Positions 27,889 through 43,100 of a stretch of 64,000 bases of DNA are shown in pieces. The stretch spans positions 191,027 through 255,026 of the forward strand of contig NW_019775623.1 of the NCBI RefSeq assembly GCF_001039355.2. The letters are read 5' to 3'. The translations under genes and the position numbers were made by a program. The notes beneath the pieces are model-generated. The model saw only the letters and a list, made by a program, of their open reading frames with translations, did not search any database and had not been told where the DNA came from. Position 1 is the stretch's first letter. Each line of letters opens with the position of its first letter. The stretch is from Lingula anatina. Lineage: Eukaryota; Brachiopoda; Lingulata; Lingulida; Lingulidae.

Positions 27889-30025
27889 ACACACATACGT
27901 GTGTATGTTCATGTGTGAGCATACATGAATGCCTGCACGTGTGTGCTTGGGTATGTGAGTGTCTGTATGTGTGTGTGTGCATGTTTGTGTGTGCATGCGC
28001 GCACGTGTGTGTGTGTGTGTTAATAAAAGTAAACAATCATACCTTCTGTGTCGTCTTCAAACTGAAAGTCGTCTGTCCAGATAATACTATCAGGTGTCGT
28101 GGTAAAGTTGATTGCTTCTTTGGAATTGTGGATCTCGCCATTGGATTTGCCACTCCAGTGTTCCATATTTAGACCACGATTCCCTGGGGAAAAATTAATT
28201 ACATTAAAGTATGTGTAACAGTTGCTGTCTATTGTTACAATTCCAACTTTATAAATGTTCGAAGTTATGCCATAAGTCTGAGTCAAGTTAAGATTCAGGC
28301 CATGATTATAGTACTATGTAAAACAAGAACATTATTAGTTTTTTTTAATCTTTTTCTTTGATATTGCTGAGACCTAGCCATGACTAAGATACTTCATATA
28401 ATTATCAATTCCAAAAGGAAGCAAATATTATGCTGTGTGTATAAGTGGGGGGTACGCACCCTTTCAAATACAGAAATTAGATGCTTATATATGGAATTTG
28501 TAATAGGTCCAATGTTTCCTCTTTGTCTTATAAACTGCATCAGGAAAAGGCTGTCATGAACTAATTGTCACTGTTAATTGTCAACAGACACGGAATGAAA
28601 TGTCAGAGATCTCCCTGTTTGAGAAAGATGACCAGGAGGCTGAACAGTGTGATTTTTATCATTTCTTTATTTTCATTTCTTTCCTTATTTTATTTTTTAT
28701 TCTTAAATTGAAATTATACCCTTTAGTTGACCCATGTAGAGAAATGGTGAAATGGACAACTAGATCAAATTTTGAATTAGTACCAAATTTTTCCATCCAA
28801 AAGGGTTGTTGTCCAACCCCCTGAACCCGCCCCAACCCTCACCCCCTGGCCCCACCCCCACCCACAATCCCAGCTTGTGCAGTCTGCAGTTTCCCCTTAC
28901 CTGGGTAAGCTGGTCTTTGAGGCTGTTCAGGGGGTGTCACGCAGAGAAAACTGCCACTTCCAAACAGCAACTGGGCACAGGGAGAATCTGCAATCAAGAT
29001 GAATGTTGAAAGATAAATGAAACTCATGATAAAAATATACCATATGTCACTTAAATAAAAATACCCATTTTTTGTCTCATGACTCACCATAATGCCGTAC
29101 TTGTAATCTACCCATTTTGTAAGTAATTGGATAAGTCAACTAGTTGGTACAAAGGAAACATTTTATCTGGATGGTGGTCCCATGCCTTGAATTTAATGCT
29201 ACATATCACTGATGTGTTTCCTCCACAGTAAGGGTAAAGAGAATGCCTGTGGCCAGTCTGAATCAACTGTGATCTATTGTATTACACACTACTGTAATCC
29301 ATATGTAGTAGAAAATGGCATATGAAAAAAGGACCCTCCTTTTATTCTTTGTCTGAACTGAATGTATGTCTATGCCACATTTTACAAGACTAAACATAAG
29401 GTTATTACACAATTAAAATAAATTAAAAACTTGCCTTAATAAACACTCACTTAATAAACATATTTTCAGAAAAAAATTAATAAAAATCTAAAATTTAATT
29501 AAAAATAAATCACCGAGCACAAAATGAATTTCATTAATTTAAATGAAAAATTGCAGTAAGGACCCACCTCCAATCTGTATCCTGGGTGGGGTGTCACCTG
29601 CTCCAGTCAGGTAGTCACCATCCACCCGAAGGTACAGTCCTCCCTCAGTGCTCCCCGTGTTGGCTGACAGGTTCCGGATGACTGAGAATAAAGTGTTCAG
29701 TGATGTATAGTTGGTTTAAAATTTTAAGAAATCAATTATTTAAAAAACTGAACTATATAGTGATGGGTGGTTCATTTCGACTGGGAGAATTGTGAATTTA
29801 AAGATACTGTAGTTATTAAGTAATACATTCAAAAAATTGGAATATTTCTATAGAGTGGTAATAACACAACTGAAAAGCAAACTACCTTATAGTACTATTC
29901 TTTACTGTAAAGCACCAAAATGCTACACAGAAATGTGTTTTTTAATGATTCAAAAATTATGTATCTGAAAATTTGATAATTTTTCCTGATTGAAATGATC
30001 AAGCCATTATCGTACATGTTCATGT

Positions 30026-30064
<39 letters not shown>

Positions 30065-30241
30065 GAAAACAAAATAACTAATTCTGGTACATTTGTACAT
30101 ACCAACACCCACAAAAACACACATTCTGGCTAAAAGATTTACCTGCGTATGTTTGAATCAAATACAGGTTATCACTTCCTGACACCTTGATTAAGTTAGG
30201 TGCTGTGTATGAACTAAAACAAAAATATTTTTATCATTTGT

Positions 30242-30322
<81 letters not shown>

Positions 30323-32633
30323 GCTCAAGCAAGTTTATTTTATTTTATTTTTCACATTTATTACAAAATGAAAAAAAGTCACTTGAAATTCTTGAAAACA
30401 TATTTATACAGTTAATTCCTGCTATTTTGTAATGACAATTTACAACTCTAATAATAAATGTTGTATAAATTAGTGAATCTTCTTGGACTCTCTTGTTGCA
30501 AATAAATATAAAGGTAAACTTCAGATTTTTACAACTTACTTTCCATAGATAGAGACATAGTACATGACCCTTAAATCCCCTAAAAAGAACAATGTTTTTT
30601 AATTAACAATGGTTTTTTTAATGCAAAAAAAAATTCTCATTCTTCTTTTCTTTCTTGGTTTATTCAGTAAGTGCAGCACCGACAAAACTAACTACCAAAC
30701 AAATTTTTTACCTGCCCATTTTTGATCTAATACATTAAACAAACATTGGAGAGTCCTAACATATTTTTGTCAAAAACAATAATAACCACTCTCACTTTTT
30801 GATAATAGTTAATAAGATTAACCTATAAATTTAAATGACTAGTTAATGACATCACTTAAAAATTAGGGAATTTTTTTCATACAGTTAGATTAATTATTGT
30901 CACAAGATATACTCCATAAAAAGGTATTAGATCAATAGCACTCCCTCCTTAAGGCCTGGAACAATCAATCATGTTTTATTTTTCTTTTTTTGACACAATA
31001 AATTAAACCATTGCGCTTCTAAAGAGAAAAGTTCTTACCAATGTAACCTCCCTGCATCTTACATTTGAAGCAGCCATAATCATCTTCATTGACATTTAAG
31101 CCATACCTGTATTTGTCAGATAAAAAATATAACTGGTTATAATTAATTTAGTTTTTGAACAAATATCTTCCATTTAACAGAAAAATTGTTTTTAATTTCA
31201 TTCTATATTGATATTATCATTAAGTTTTCATTTCATCGTCTTTCTTCTTTTTCATCTTCTCATCAAAATTTTTGTTCTCATTCTTATTATTTGAAAATGT
31301 AAATAAATTTTTCTTTCAGCCAACTATGCAGTTAAAACAATACTTTTAACACCAAGCTGGTTTACTCTTGGCTGTGTGGTTTCTTCACTTCTACTTGGCA
31401 CATCTTGTACACATGCAAGGCCAGCTGTTACTATTAAGTCTTAGGATTAAAGGGATAATAACTCTTCGTTTCGGTCAAAAAATGAATTTTCCTGGAGTAA
31501 ACAACAATTTTCCCATTCTTACCAATGGTTAATGAATCCATTTTTACATTCAAAGTTAGTTCCTGGTTTTTTCCAAAAAGTTCGGTTTTTTGTTAAAATC
31601 TCTTAAGAGATTTTAACAGAGTATAGCCATCAATGGAGGTCACGTGGTCTAGCTCAGATATCACAAGCTCAGATATCAGAATAATAGTTATAACTGCCCT
31701 TTTTGTGGTAAAACAGAATATATTATATTTCTATGAGATATTCACATTGTTTTTATTGTGAAATATAGATCTCATACGAAGAGTTATTATCCCTTTAATC
31801 TTAAAAATATTTCATCTTACGCTTCAGTTGTTGCCGGGTCCACCAACTCACAAGTGTCATCTGAACTCAGTGTTGCACTGATAAAAATAAAAAAATAAAC
31901 TCACAATCAAAATATGTATAAAATCATTATATTCAAAATTAGCATGATACATTAATGTAGTTACCCTAAAATTGATCATTTCACTTGAGCACAATACAAA
32001 TTATTTATACCTCTGTGTATGATTATAAAACAGGTTTCCAATAAAAAGCAGTGATCATAAAAAGAGTAAACCTAACCATAACAATGGTTAAACTGTTTTC
32101 TTTGTTTAATATTTTATCTGTTCTTTACATTAGTTTTCCAACACAGCCACTTGTTTTATTGTACGCCAAACACGCATATACAACAGACTTAAGACTATGT
32201 TGCACCAGTTACCATGGAAATGATGCAACTTTCAACATGGCAGCCAGACCATACAATTGAATCCTGAACAATCATTTTTTTTTCTACAACAAGAATATTG
32301 GATCATACATTCTTGATGATGTATGTAGGCATATTACTACGGACACCTGAACGTACAGCCAGCTAAAAATGAACGAGAAAATATTTGGCTTTCAGAACTT
32401 TTTAGCCTGGACAAATAATTGTGAACATTTATGAAGGCTAAGTTAAAACTGATACTTTTGGGTTATATTTTAACTTGGGTTATTTCAACTTTTCTTACTT
32501 TCTCAATACTGGGTTGCCATCTCCTTCGATATTGCTACTTCCACTGCTATTGGTCCTCACTGTTCCACATATCTCCAACAACATGCCTGAAAATGAAATG
32601 TTTAATAATGATGAACAATAGGGAAAAGCCCGA

Positions 32634-32708
<75 letters not shown>

Positions 32709-34398
32709 TGTGTGTGTGTTGTGTGTGTGTGTGTGTGTGCAGGAGAGAGAGAGGGAGAGAGAGAAAGTGTGTGTGTTTATCCTTCTGTGTGTGTGTGTAT
32801 GTGTATGTGCATGCGAGCAGAAGAAAGAGAGAGAGACTCACCAGGTGGTCCTGTCGTAGCATTCAATTTATCGATGTTTGGAGTTGCCCAATCATCAATC
32901 TAAAAGGAATGGAAAAGATTTAGCATTAATTTAAAAATTCTCTGCAGAACCTTCAATTACATAGTATTCTTGTATAATCATATGACGAAATTTTTGGATG
33001 CTTTATCAGCAGTGTTGATGACGTCTTAAGCTATATGTCCTGTTTGTCAACTACCAGTACGTATATATAAATATAGGCCAAATTTTAGTTTATCCTTCTG
33101 AAACCAAGATCCCCAATTCGACTGCACGTGAAAATATCACATTTTTTTTTCACTCCACAGCTTCTAATAAAACTTTTCATACAACTTAGGAATGAGTATA
33201 CCACTTAACTATTTTTTTCTGGAAAGTGCTTGATGTTGATATTTACAAAGAAGTATAAAGGAAGATGGCCGCTGGTTTTAATTACTGACCAGTCATTTTA
33301 AACTAAATCAAAAAATTAATCAAAGGTCAAATTCAAGTTCAGAAAGGAAAAGATACTGTATATGGTTCGTGAGTACAAAAAAATCACTATTTTCCCGGTA
33401 AAAATCCATTTGGCGAGAAAACCCTATGGAGTTTCCCTTTAAAGACTCACTTCAACTGTGCAAGGTCTTCCAACACACTGAAACTTGGTGCCGTCACAGC
33501 CGGTGACACTAAAGGAGTAGTCGCCCGGCAACATAGTCTCCAAACCCCTAGAATACACACCAATGATTACTATATTATCTGCTTTTTTCTTCCTATTTCT
33601 TTTACTATATTTCTGTTTTTTCTTAATTAATCTATATTTATTTATTAATGTTTTTTTATCAATTTGATAGTACTTATTATTATTATTATCCATTTTAATT
33701 TTTTTAAATTTTGACATGAAAACCTGCCAGGATATTTCAAAGCCAAATAGTCTACCCCACCTTGAGTTAAGAAAAAGTCCGATTCCATTAATTTACACAG
33801 ATAAGCCTCTCCCTACATCTTGAACCACTTACGTCAGGCTTACCCTGATCTGTACAATGAAATGGAGGATGGACTCTCTGCCACATGATCCCTCAGTTTC
33901 GTCACAACCGGTATATACTATAAACTCTGACGGGAGCACTTACCTGTAAGTGACACTGATGGAGGCAGCTGAACTCCCAGCGGTGTCCACAAACAGGGGA
34001 TAGGTGACCTGTACATCACTCCTGATTAACTTCACGTCATAGCCGTTAGCATTCAGGCACTCGTTGTCTGGAAGAATGAAAAGAGAAGTCATATACGTGA
34101 CGTCACTTCCGTAAAATATGACGTCACTGCTTAACTGCGTAACTTGGGGAAAGAAGAGGTAGAGAATAAATCATTCTGATCTTTTTTTTTTGCTCCACTA
34201 ATGCGTTTTCGTGTTAATCAGANNNNNNNNNNNNNNNNNNNNNNNNNNNNNNNNNNNNNNNNNNNNNNNNNNNNNNNNNNNNNNNNNNNNNNNNNNNNNN
34301 NNNNNNNNNNNNNNNNNNNNNNNNNNNNNNNNNNNNNNNNNNNNNNNNNNNNNNNNNNNNNNNNNNNNNNNNNNNNNNNNNNNNNNNNNNNNNNNNNN

Positions 34399-34464
<66 letters not shown>

Positions 34465-37400
34465 GAAAGAAAGACTAACAGCAGTACAACAAACAAATTA
34501 AACAGGATAAAGATTGAGCCATTTTTCAGGTACCCAATCATTACACATAATCTGTGCTCGTCTACAGGGGTACTAATTGCATTCTTTTTGACATTTAATT
34601 TATTCAGCCCGACATAAACAAGGATAAATGAAGGAACTCACCAAACGTGCCGAACAGGTAAAACTTGGTCCCTCCTCTCTTGCTGCCATACTTAGGCTTG
34701 ACTCTAGTTACAGTGCTTCCATCCACTGAAATGTAACATATCAAAGAATTAGTCCCAGTTTTCTGCTGACTGTTTTATTTTTTTTTTATGGTTTCCTGCG
34801 ATATAAAAAGAATAAAGCGACCAACGGTTTTGTGATGATATGAATAAAAAGGGAGTTATGAACTATTTCAAGTGCCTGTGTTTAAGTTATAACACTAGGC
34901 CAATTGTTTGGTTCTTTGTAATAATGCCAGAGTCTGTCAGTAAAAATAAGGGGGGTGAAGGTATAAAAGTATCACGGAAACTTGTGTGATTTATCGAGAT
35001 GATTTTGTGTTTTTCATATTTAAAGGGATGAATTTTTTTTTTTTTTTTTTTTTTTTTTTTGGCGGAGAAAGTGCCATTTAACGGATTTTCCCGGGGTAAA
35101 CGACAATTTCCCCATATTTTTCAATGTTTAATGAATTCGTTCCGACATTCAAAGTAAGTCTATTGTTTTCTTTTTTTAAGTGTGATTTGTAATAATCTCT
35201 TGAATTTATTATATTTCTGTGTTGTTTACAATTTTTTTTATTTTCATTTATTTATTAATTTATTTTTTTTATGGAATTTTTAATTTAATATGAAGAGTTG
35301 CTATCCCTTTAAAAACTGATAAGCCGATCAACGTGAAAACCAAACGCGTATCTCCATTTTCTTCCTCACAATAAAACCAATGCGCACGTTCATCTCATTA
35401 TACTTTTTAAGGTACCATGTTTTTCATTTATTACACACATATAATTTAAGTCTTAATAACATTATATTTGATTATTCAGAAATGCTTTTAAGTGCACTGT
35501 AGGTCGATTACCACATGTACTGCGCAAGTATCGTAAAACGTGATAGAATTGTGTCTCAGTGGAGAATTTCGCGATAAATCACCCCTTCAACTACAAAGAG
35601 AACCAATTTCGTGTATTTGAATAATGAACGTGTGCTTGGATACACGCGCTCGCAATTGAATACATCTAAACGAAAAATTGTCTCTTCTTTAAAACTTTAA
35701 TTTCGGCAAGAGAACATTTTGCATGCTTTTTTGTCATTTTTTTCTTTTAGCCTGAGGTTAAGGGTCTCAACAAAAGGGATGAAAAGATAGTTTATACAGA
35801 GTAAATTTAACTAGTGTAACCAAATATTTTGTACTTTGGTTTCCACAACAAATTCCCCTGGCAAAATTAACGATTTGTATAGAACAGCAGCTGGGGCGAA
35901 TGAGTCAAATAAAAGAATAATAGTTATTAACAAAAAAACTACTCGTCCATGCTTGAGATAATGAGGTTATTTCTTATGTAACATTGTAAGCACCGAGTTA
36001 ATATTTTCAAAGTCATATTTCGCTGTACGTTCATGAACGCAAAATCATGTGCGTACGTGAGTGTGCGCGTGAACATCAGCGTGCGCGTCTGTGTCTGTGT
36101 GTACACTTTGCAAGTAAATCAATTCAAAATATGCTCAGACAAAATCCTCTAATGAAAATAAAAGTTTTTTTTCTGAAATGGTTTAATTTATTTTTTTAAT
36201 CTACATCTAGTTTCAAAGGTCAAGGATCCAGATGGCAGCGAAACGAAGACCCCGCTAACAAACGCACCGTGCCGTGTCCTTGTGCATCGATTCATAAATG
36301 CGAAACAACAAATATCAACAAAAGCTACCGAAGCGTTTATGCTTTGAATAGTTCATGCATGCGATAGGCATATGTTCTTCAGTGACCCGTTCTATATTTG
36401 TGTGGTCAACCACATCTCTTTTAAAGATTAAAGAAGAAATTTCCCGGCGTCGTGAAGAAAAAAACACGTCCCCGCCTTGACATGTTGCCCCGGCATGTTG
36501 CTGGTAGAGAGATTTATTGACACAAACTCGCATCAAAGTTGACGGAAACAATATGTTTTTTTAAAAAAAGGTGTTACCCGGCTTGACCTGACAGGTGCGA
36601 CGAAAGTAGCCAGTGTACTGATCAATCAAATCAATCAAAGAAAACAGTTAAAAGAAAAGAAAAGAGATTCAGTATATCGAGATGTTCTTTATGTCGGCCG
36701 TGTGCGACGAAATTCAGCGCGCTGTAGGTCGGTCCGAAGGTCAGGTCCTATATAAGAAATTTTTGACCCCTTTTCCCCTTGGAACGGGAGCAGAAAGGGC
36801 GTTGAGTACATACATACACTGGTACTTTTTTTGCCATTGTTATCATGCAGGACTTGTTAATAATCTTTTTGTGTTGATAGTATAAGCTTTTGAGAGTGAT
36901 CTGAAGTTTTGGTAAATTTCTTTTACTACTGATGCTGACATATGCAAATATGATATTTGGTGTATCTTATCTTAGTCACACAATACTACGATATTTATTC
37001 ATCAAAAAGGTTTTTATCCCAAAAGTTCTCGTTGCTTTCAAAGTAAAGTGACTTCAACTATATATGCTGAAATAAACTGTATTGAAATTTCAGCTATCTG
37101 GTATAACACCCCGAAAAGCCTTTCCTTCTCTTCTCTCCTTCTTTCTCTCTCTCTCTCTCTCTCTCTCTTTTATCCTAGGATTGCACCGAATTGCTATAAA
37201 ACTAATTTTGCTCATTTTAAGGGTTTCCTTACACAGTCCACCGTTCTGATTTAATCTGCATCTACTCAGTATTTTGTTAAACAACAAAATAATATGTAAG
37301 CACGATATATTACAATAAAAATAACATAAGGAAAATAAGGAAAGTTTAAGTTACTGGTCATTTGACATTACAACAATAGCATATTATACAAAAGCAGACT

Positions 37401-40130
37401 GAAATCAAACAAACTTTTAACACAGTTATGGTTACCAAAAGTCATTCTTTCACTGAAAGAAAAAGAATTATGGTTACCTTTCGTTTACAATGGACATACA
37501 TTTCGAGTAAAACCTTGCTAAACAATGGAGAGGAAATGGACCTTTATTTTGGATTTTATAACTCAACTTTCAAGATTCCGTACGCGTGTACGTGCGCTTA
37601 AACTTGATCTTTCTTTCGAACGCTGTAATAACAATTAACAGTGAGCGTAGAGGAAAGAATAAGCAACAAATTGATCGCGTCACTTCAAGACATTGCACAC
37701 TGAATAGAAATTGCCTAAAATTTTCCCTGCAAGCAGACGACACTATTATAGGCTGTTGGCTTTCCCGATTATTTTGCTTCTTGAATCAATCTGATTTTCA
37801 CAAAGATCATTAATTAAAAGGATAGAAAAGCATTTTAATATCACAAGATCGCGAACAAAATATCTTCAGCAAAAAATCATTTATCCCGAAAATTTGTCTA
37901 AACTTTTAGATCACAACTGTAGTCTTGTTCGTATCTTATTGATCAGTAGGAGTCAAACTAAATGAAATATTGCGACTGTTTTATAACCAGAAAGACTTAA
38001 CGAATGCTTCAGCTCAATGCTTACTTTTTTAAATCGCTTTATTTTCAGTTGAAGTAAACCAAACCTTTGGTCTGAAAGTTTAGACTTTTTGGGGGGCTAA
38101 GGTTCTATTGCAAAAACGTTAATGGCCCGAGTAAAAATTCGCTTCGCTTTGCGTTCGGATGAATGAACTTTGCGGCTAAGCAAGCGCATGGTATCAAAGT
38201 ACACAAACACTAAGGAAAGAAAAGACAGTGCGTACGCAACATTTTACCTCAAGAGCCGTTTGTAGTTCCAGAATTCCGGATAGGCCCTGGGCAATGAATG
38301 TAGTATTGTATATGAGTTGCATAACTGTTGAATAGATTTTCACTGGTGGCATTGACTCAGGTCCAGTATTCGGACATACGAACTCATATCGCCGACTTGC
38401 CTGCTACTTGAATTACCCTATTATTTCTTATTTCATTTTAATTGTTTTATTCTATTACAATCATAACTGTTATCATTATTATTATCATTAAAATTAAAAT
38501 CATTATCTATTTTAGTCCGATTTTTGTGCACTGTAAATTACGACTAGTCCTGCTCTAGAATTTAAAGCAACATTACTCTACGCCAATTCAACAACTCTAC
38601 AAAAAAGAGTAAAAAAACGTGAACAATAGTATTATGATAGTTAGAATTAAGGCTAAGAAGCATGCCTTGTCGTTTTTCACAAACAACCACAGGGTTAAAA
38701 AACCCTCGGCGCGTAAAAAAAACCCAAAACCACAGGGGTGCTAAGTTCCCCATGTTGACATTGCAGCTTTATACAAAGGGTTAAAATGTTTTTATTAACA
38801 CTGGGAGAAATGTTGCACACCTGAACGGCGATCCAATTAACCGTGGAGAGTTAAAAAGATCGATTGCCTAGACGGGTTAGCGTCGCTGCGCACAAGGTCG
38901 TGTCAGTGTTCTAGAAGGCCACATATTCATGAATGACTTATGGAAAAAAACAAAATGTTATGGAAAGAGCAGTGAAATGAAAATTTCCGTCAAATGTATC
39001 CCGTTTAAAAGAACGTCAGTTTCAGATTGTCTACAAAAGTTTGAATCGCACTTTCAATGCAGCAATACAATGCCTGGCGCATGTTTACATGTAAGTTGCT
39101 TAGTGCTGCAGACGATTACTTGTTGTTAGGGGCATCATTTCAGTCCGCAGACAATTTAGAGAAAAAAATGTCCCTTTTTTCATTCCATACAGTCGGTTGG
39201 TTAGAAAATAAAGACGAATCCCAACGTTAGTCTCAAAACATGTCCGCCTTTATCATGCAATGAGGTTCAAAGATATCAAAAATCAAAATCAAAACAAAGT
39301 CCTCAAGCACTCCATATGTTGCTCTGACCTTTTGCAATTCACCAAGCTGTTGCAATTATGTAAAATAATAATAATATTGATCAGTTGCTACGACTACGAC
39401 CGAGTATTTTGGACATAGCATTCCAATTTGCTTTCTTATAATTTCAATTCTGCAAGATTTCTTTTATTAGTAATAACAATGGAATATAGTTGTTTCCTAT
39501 CCCAGAAGAAAATCTATTGTAAGGATACCAGGGAAGCATTTGGACCACCCCTCTCTCTCTCCCTCCCTTTCTATCTCCATCCTACTCTCTGCCTCTCTTC
39601 CTTTCTCTCTCCATCCCCATTCCTTCCTCTCTTCCCATTCTCCCTTCCAACTATAAACCTAACAAACAGGTAGAGTTTCAGCCTATCCATTTCTCTCTCC
39701 CTCCCTCCCTCCCTCCCTCTCCCTCTCTCTCTCTCTCTCATTCTTTATTTGTCTCCCTCTCAAATTCCTACGTTCTTCAACCAGAAATGATCGTTCGAGG
39801 TTATCAGAACGTAAGAAGAAATTATCGATGTTTTCTCGCACGCGATCTTCACATTTACCGTCTCTGACTTCTGAAAATAAGGACAATTTGTTTTCAAATG
39901 TACCTAAAATCTCCAAGCAACATCCGTCATAACAATGTTATATACTATTACAAAATTTTAGAAAGAAGTTTAATCCGTCGACATCTGATGATTGATACTG
40001 CAGGAACATAATAAGGTGGATAAAAACTACAACGTGAAGATTCACCGCGAGCCATTCCTCAAGTCATACAAAAATGTCATACAATAGTTGTTGATTTAGA
40101 GAATACCACGAATAAAACTTGTTGTCAAGC

Positions 40131-40166
<36 letters not shown>

Positions 40167-43100
40167 GTTTTTATTAAAGCTAGGAGTCGATTTGGAAATG
40201 ATAACGTTTGACTCCTTCTGTCACATGGATTTACCGAGAGACCTGCAAAAGTAAAAAAAAAAGGACAAAAGTGAAAAAAAACACACCCTTATTTGCTCAC
40301 ACGACCTGGGTTGGGCCATATTTTGCAAGTCATGGATCCTAATGTGATGGCATTTTCAGTAGCACGTTTAACTTGCTGAAAATGATTCGCAAATGATTCA
40401 GCGGGCGCCGAGAAAATTGTTTTAAAGTGCGTTCTAAAATACCTGTAACGTGTGTTGTACATTTTCGCCGTCGATGCGTGATATGTCAGTTTGACAGATG
40501 CACTTTATCTGTACAGAAGTTTTTTTTCGGAAAACCCAATACTGCATTTTTTACGAAAAACCTCATACGACATCTATTTTAAGAAAGTAACAAAACCCAT
40601 TCGCCCCCGAATACATGTATGTATTTTTCATCAAAACCTTATGCTTATCTATGAACATGCAGATAATTTTGCAAACTCGCTCTTCAAGACGTGATAAAAC
40701 TCCGACTGGGAGTGTTTTTCCCTTTTTTATTTTTTATTTATTTATTTATTTATTTATTATCATTATTATTATTGGTGACTAAGGAAACCCGTCTGAAGAT
40801 GACAAACATTGTCAATGTCAAATTGTGTCCTTGTTTGTAATCGGAAACCTCCCTTCAAGGACAATATCATAAGTGATATTGAGAACGATCAAAGAAAAGC
40901 CAAGATGTGAAAGGTTAGAACTCGTAGCGTAGGACGCTTTTTTAGTTTACTGGAGACACTTTTCTAAGGATGGGTTTCAGATATGATCAACAATACCGCG
41001 GTCATATTTACTTGACACTTTTATTTTTATACCATCTGTCAAGGACACCTCTATCATTTATTTTGCGAACAAATGGAGAAAATGGGAGGTGAGAAAAGTC
41101 GGAGCTCGTAGTCTAGGGTGCTTTTTACATAATGGTGAAATGATTCCCAAAGAAAGTGTTTCAATACAGCGAGCACTTCGGTGGTCAAAGTTAACTTGGG
41201 TTATCTAAAATTGCATATTACTCTGCAATGACTCAATCATCAATAATTTTGTCAAGGATAAGAGATAAAGCAAGGTGAAAAAAGGTCAGAGCTCGTAGGA
41301 GAGCGGTCTTCGGGTCGGCATCTGGGAGTTTGTTTCTGAAAAGCCGTTTTAATACATCGGGCAATATTCCTGTCAAAGTGAACTCGTGCATATATGTTTC
41401 ACTCCATATCATTCATCAATGACGCACTAATAAGTCATTTTGCCAACAATCAGAGAGAAAGCAGACGAGAAAAGTGTGAAAACTTATATATTTCAGAAAG
41501 TTAGACATTTTCGCTCTGCACAAATTTAACAAAAGTTGTGTCAAACGGTGGAACATTTGATATCTTTATAACGGCGTCTGTTGAGTGCTGCATTGTTGTG
41601 ATCACAATTCTGCTGGTTGCAGATACATTTAAAGGTGTGAATAATAGAACTGCTTAGGTTTCTGCTATAGAAATTTCTATTGTGCTGTATGTCATTTTAT
41701 TTACGACTTTTTTTATGTCAAATAGGTGATCGACAGATCCTGTTATAGAACTAGCTTTTAGTCTGCAAAACACACGGTTTCGTGTTTTTTTTTTTTTTAA
41801 TTCTTTTTCATAAAATGCGTTAAGTTTAGGTATTGGTAAAACGTTAACGCGTATGTGCTTTTTTTCAAATGATATTTTGTTTAAGAAGCATTTCGCTTGC
41901 ATGTATAAAAACGCACGCGTGCATGCATCCACCTTTTGCTTTCCTCTCCCTCTACTTACACTACTGCCTAATTAAATAGATAAATGCGGGATAACAAATT
42001 ACTTGATGGGCAACCTCCAGATTAGGCCTCCAACGAATCAGTTTGCAAGATAGCCCTTGGGGCAACACTCACACCTTGCAAATGGTGTCGTTTCAGAACA
42101 AATATTTCAAGCTTTTGGCCCTAGGCCTTCTATGGGGATTTTAAAAAATTGATTTTTTTTTCAAATCCCTGAAAAAGGCCCAGAGGCCGAAAGCTTGGAT
42201 AGGATATTACATCTCTTTAGTAGATTTTCATAGATGCATCATATTGATAACTTGTTCTTTTATTAAAGATCAATACGGTGATTCATTATTCATCTTCAAA
42301 GCGAACAAATATTTCAACACCGAGGGTGCGTTTACAGCAGTTTTCTCTGTATCATTAACGTATAACCTATCCAAAACTGTCTATAAAAGTACAATGACCT
42401 ATCTGCAACTTCGTTTTTGTCGAGTTTACATTCCTCATTTATAACCTCCGTAGTGTAATTTTCCAGTCTCCAAAAACAAAACCTTGACTAAAAACGTAGA
42501 CACTTTGAATAAAAAAAATGGTTGCTAGATCGTCATCCTGTGAGCGGTTTTGGATACTATGCTCTATTTCGGTATATGAAGTATTGAAATACCCAGAAAT
42601 AAGGTTTTACTAAATATCGGAGTAACGCTCACTGTGTAACTTTAATGAGAAGTGATACGGGCATTATTAAAATTATTAACACCTATTCATTATCTTTGTT
42701 ATGAAGACACATTAGGCGCCAGTGACGTCATTGTGACGTATCTTGCCACGGCTGAACATGTCGTTGTTATGATTTTATGGATTGATATCTTAACGACGTG
42801 ATCGCTCACTTCAATTTCCAATCAAACCTTTGATAAAGTGATTCTTGAATTAAAAGAAAACTGAAATTGTTACGGAGCACTCCTCCCCCCTTTTTTTTAA
42901 CATAATCGAGGCGTAGTATCGGAGGGTCCCTTGTATTGCTGACATTTCATATTCGTTTCAATTCCCTAGACAGACGCCAAAATTAACTGCCCAAATTTTA
43001 ATAATAATTCTAAACTTTGCCCACTCTTCCTCTACTCCCGCTTCGACCGTTCACGCTGAATGGTAGATGGTACATCCATGACCCGGTAAGATAATAAAAC

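Noticed and set aside
27804-28172. Long Cys-Val or His-Thr repeat open frames on both strands
   Set aside because: Produced by the (TG)n tract beside exon 13; the real coding sequence there is exon 13 on the minus strand.
32431-32862. Cys-Val/Arg-Glu repeat open frames
   Set aside because: Compound dinucleotide microsatellite; only exons 5 and 6 on the minus strand are genuine.
34198-34617. Open frames through the N gap with Gly or Pro/Lys runs
   Set aside because: Unknown bases plus poly-C/poly-A; no evidence of coding.
36682-36885. 67-residue open frame with a nearby CTATATAAG box in intron 1
   Set aside because: No homology recognised, no splice context, and a single TATA-like word in 15 kb is expected by chance.
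39549-39760. Ser/Leu/Pro-rich open frames near the CT tracts
   Set aside because: Low-complexity CTCTCC repeats; no conserved protein.
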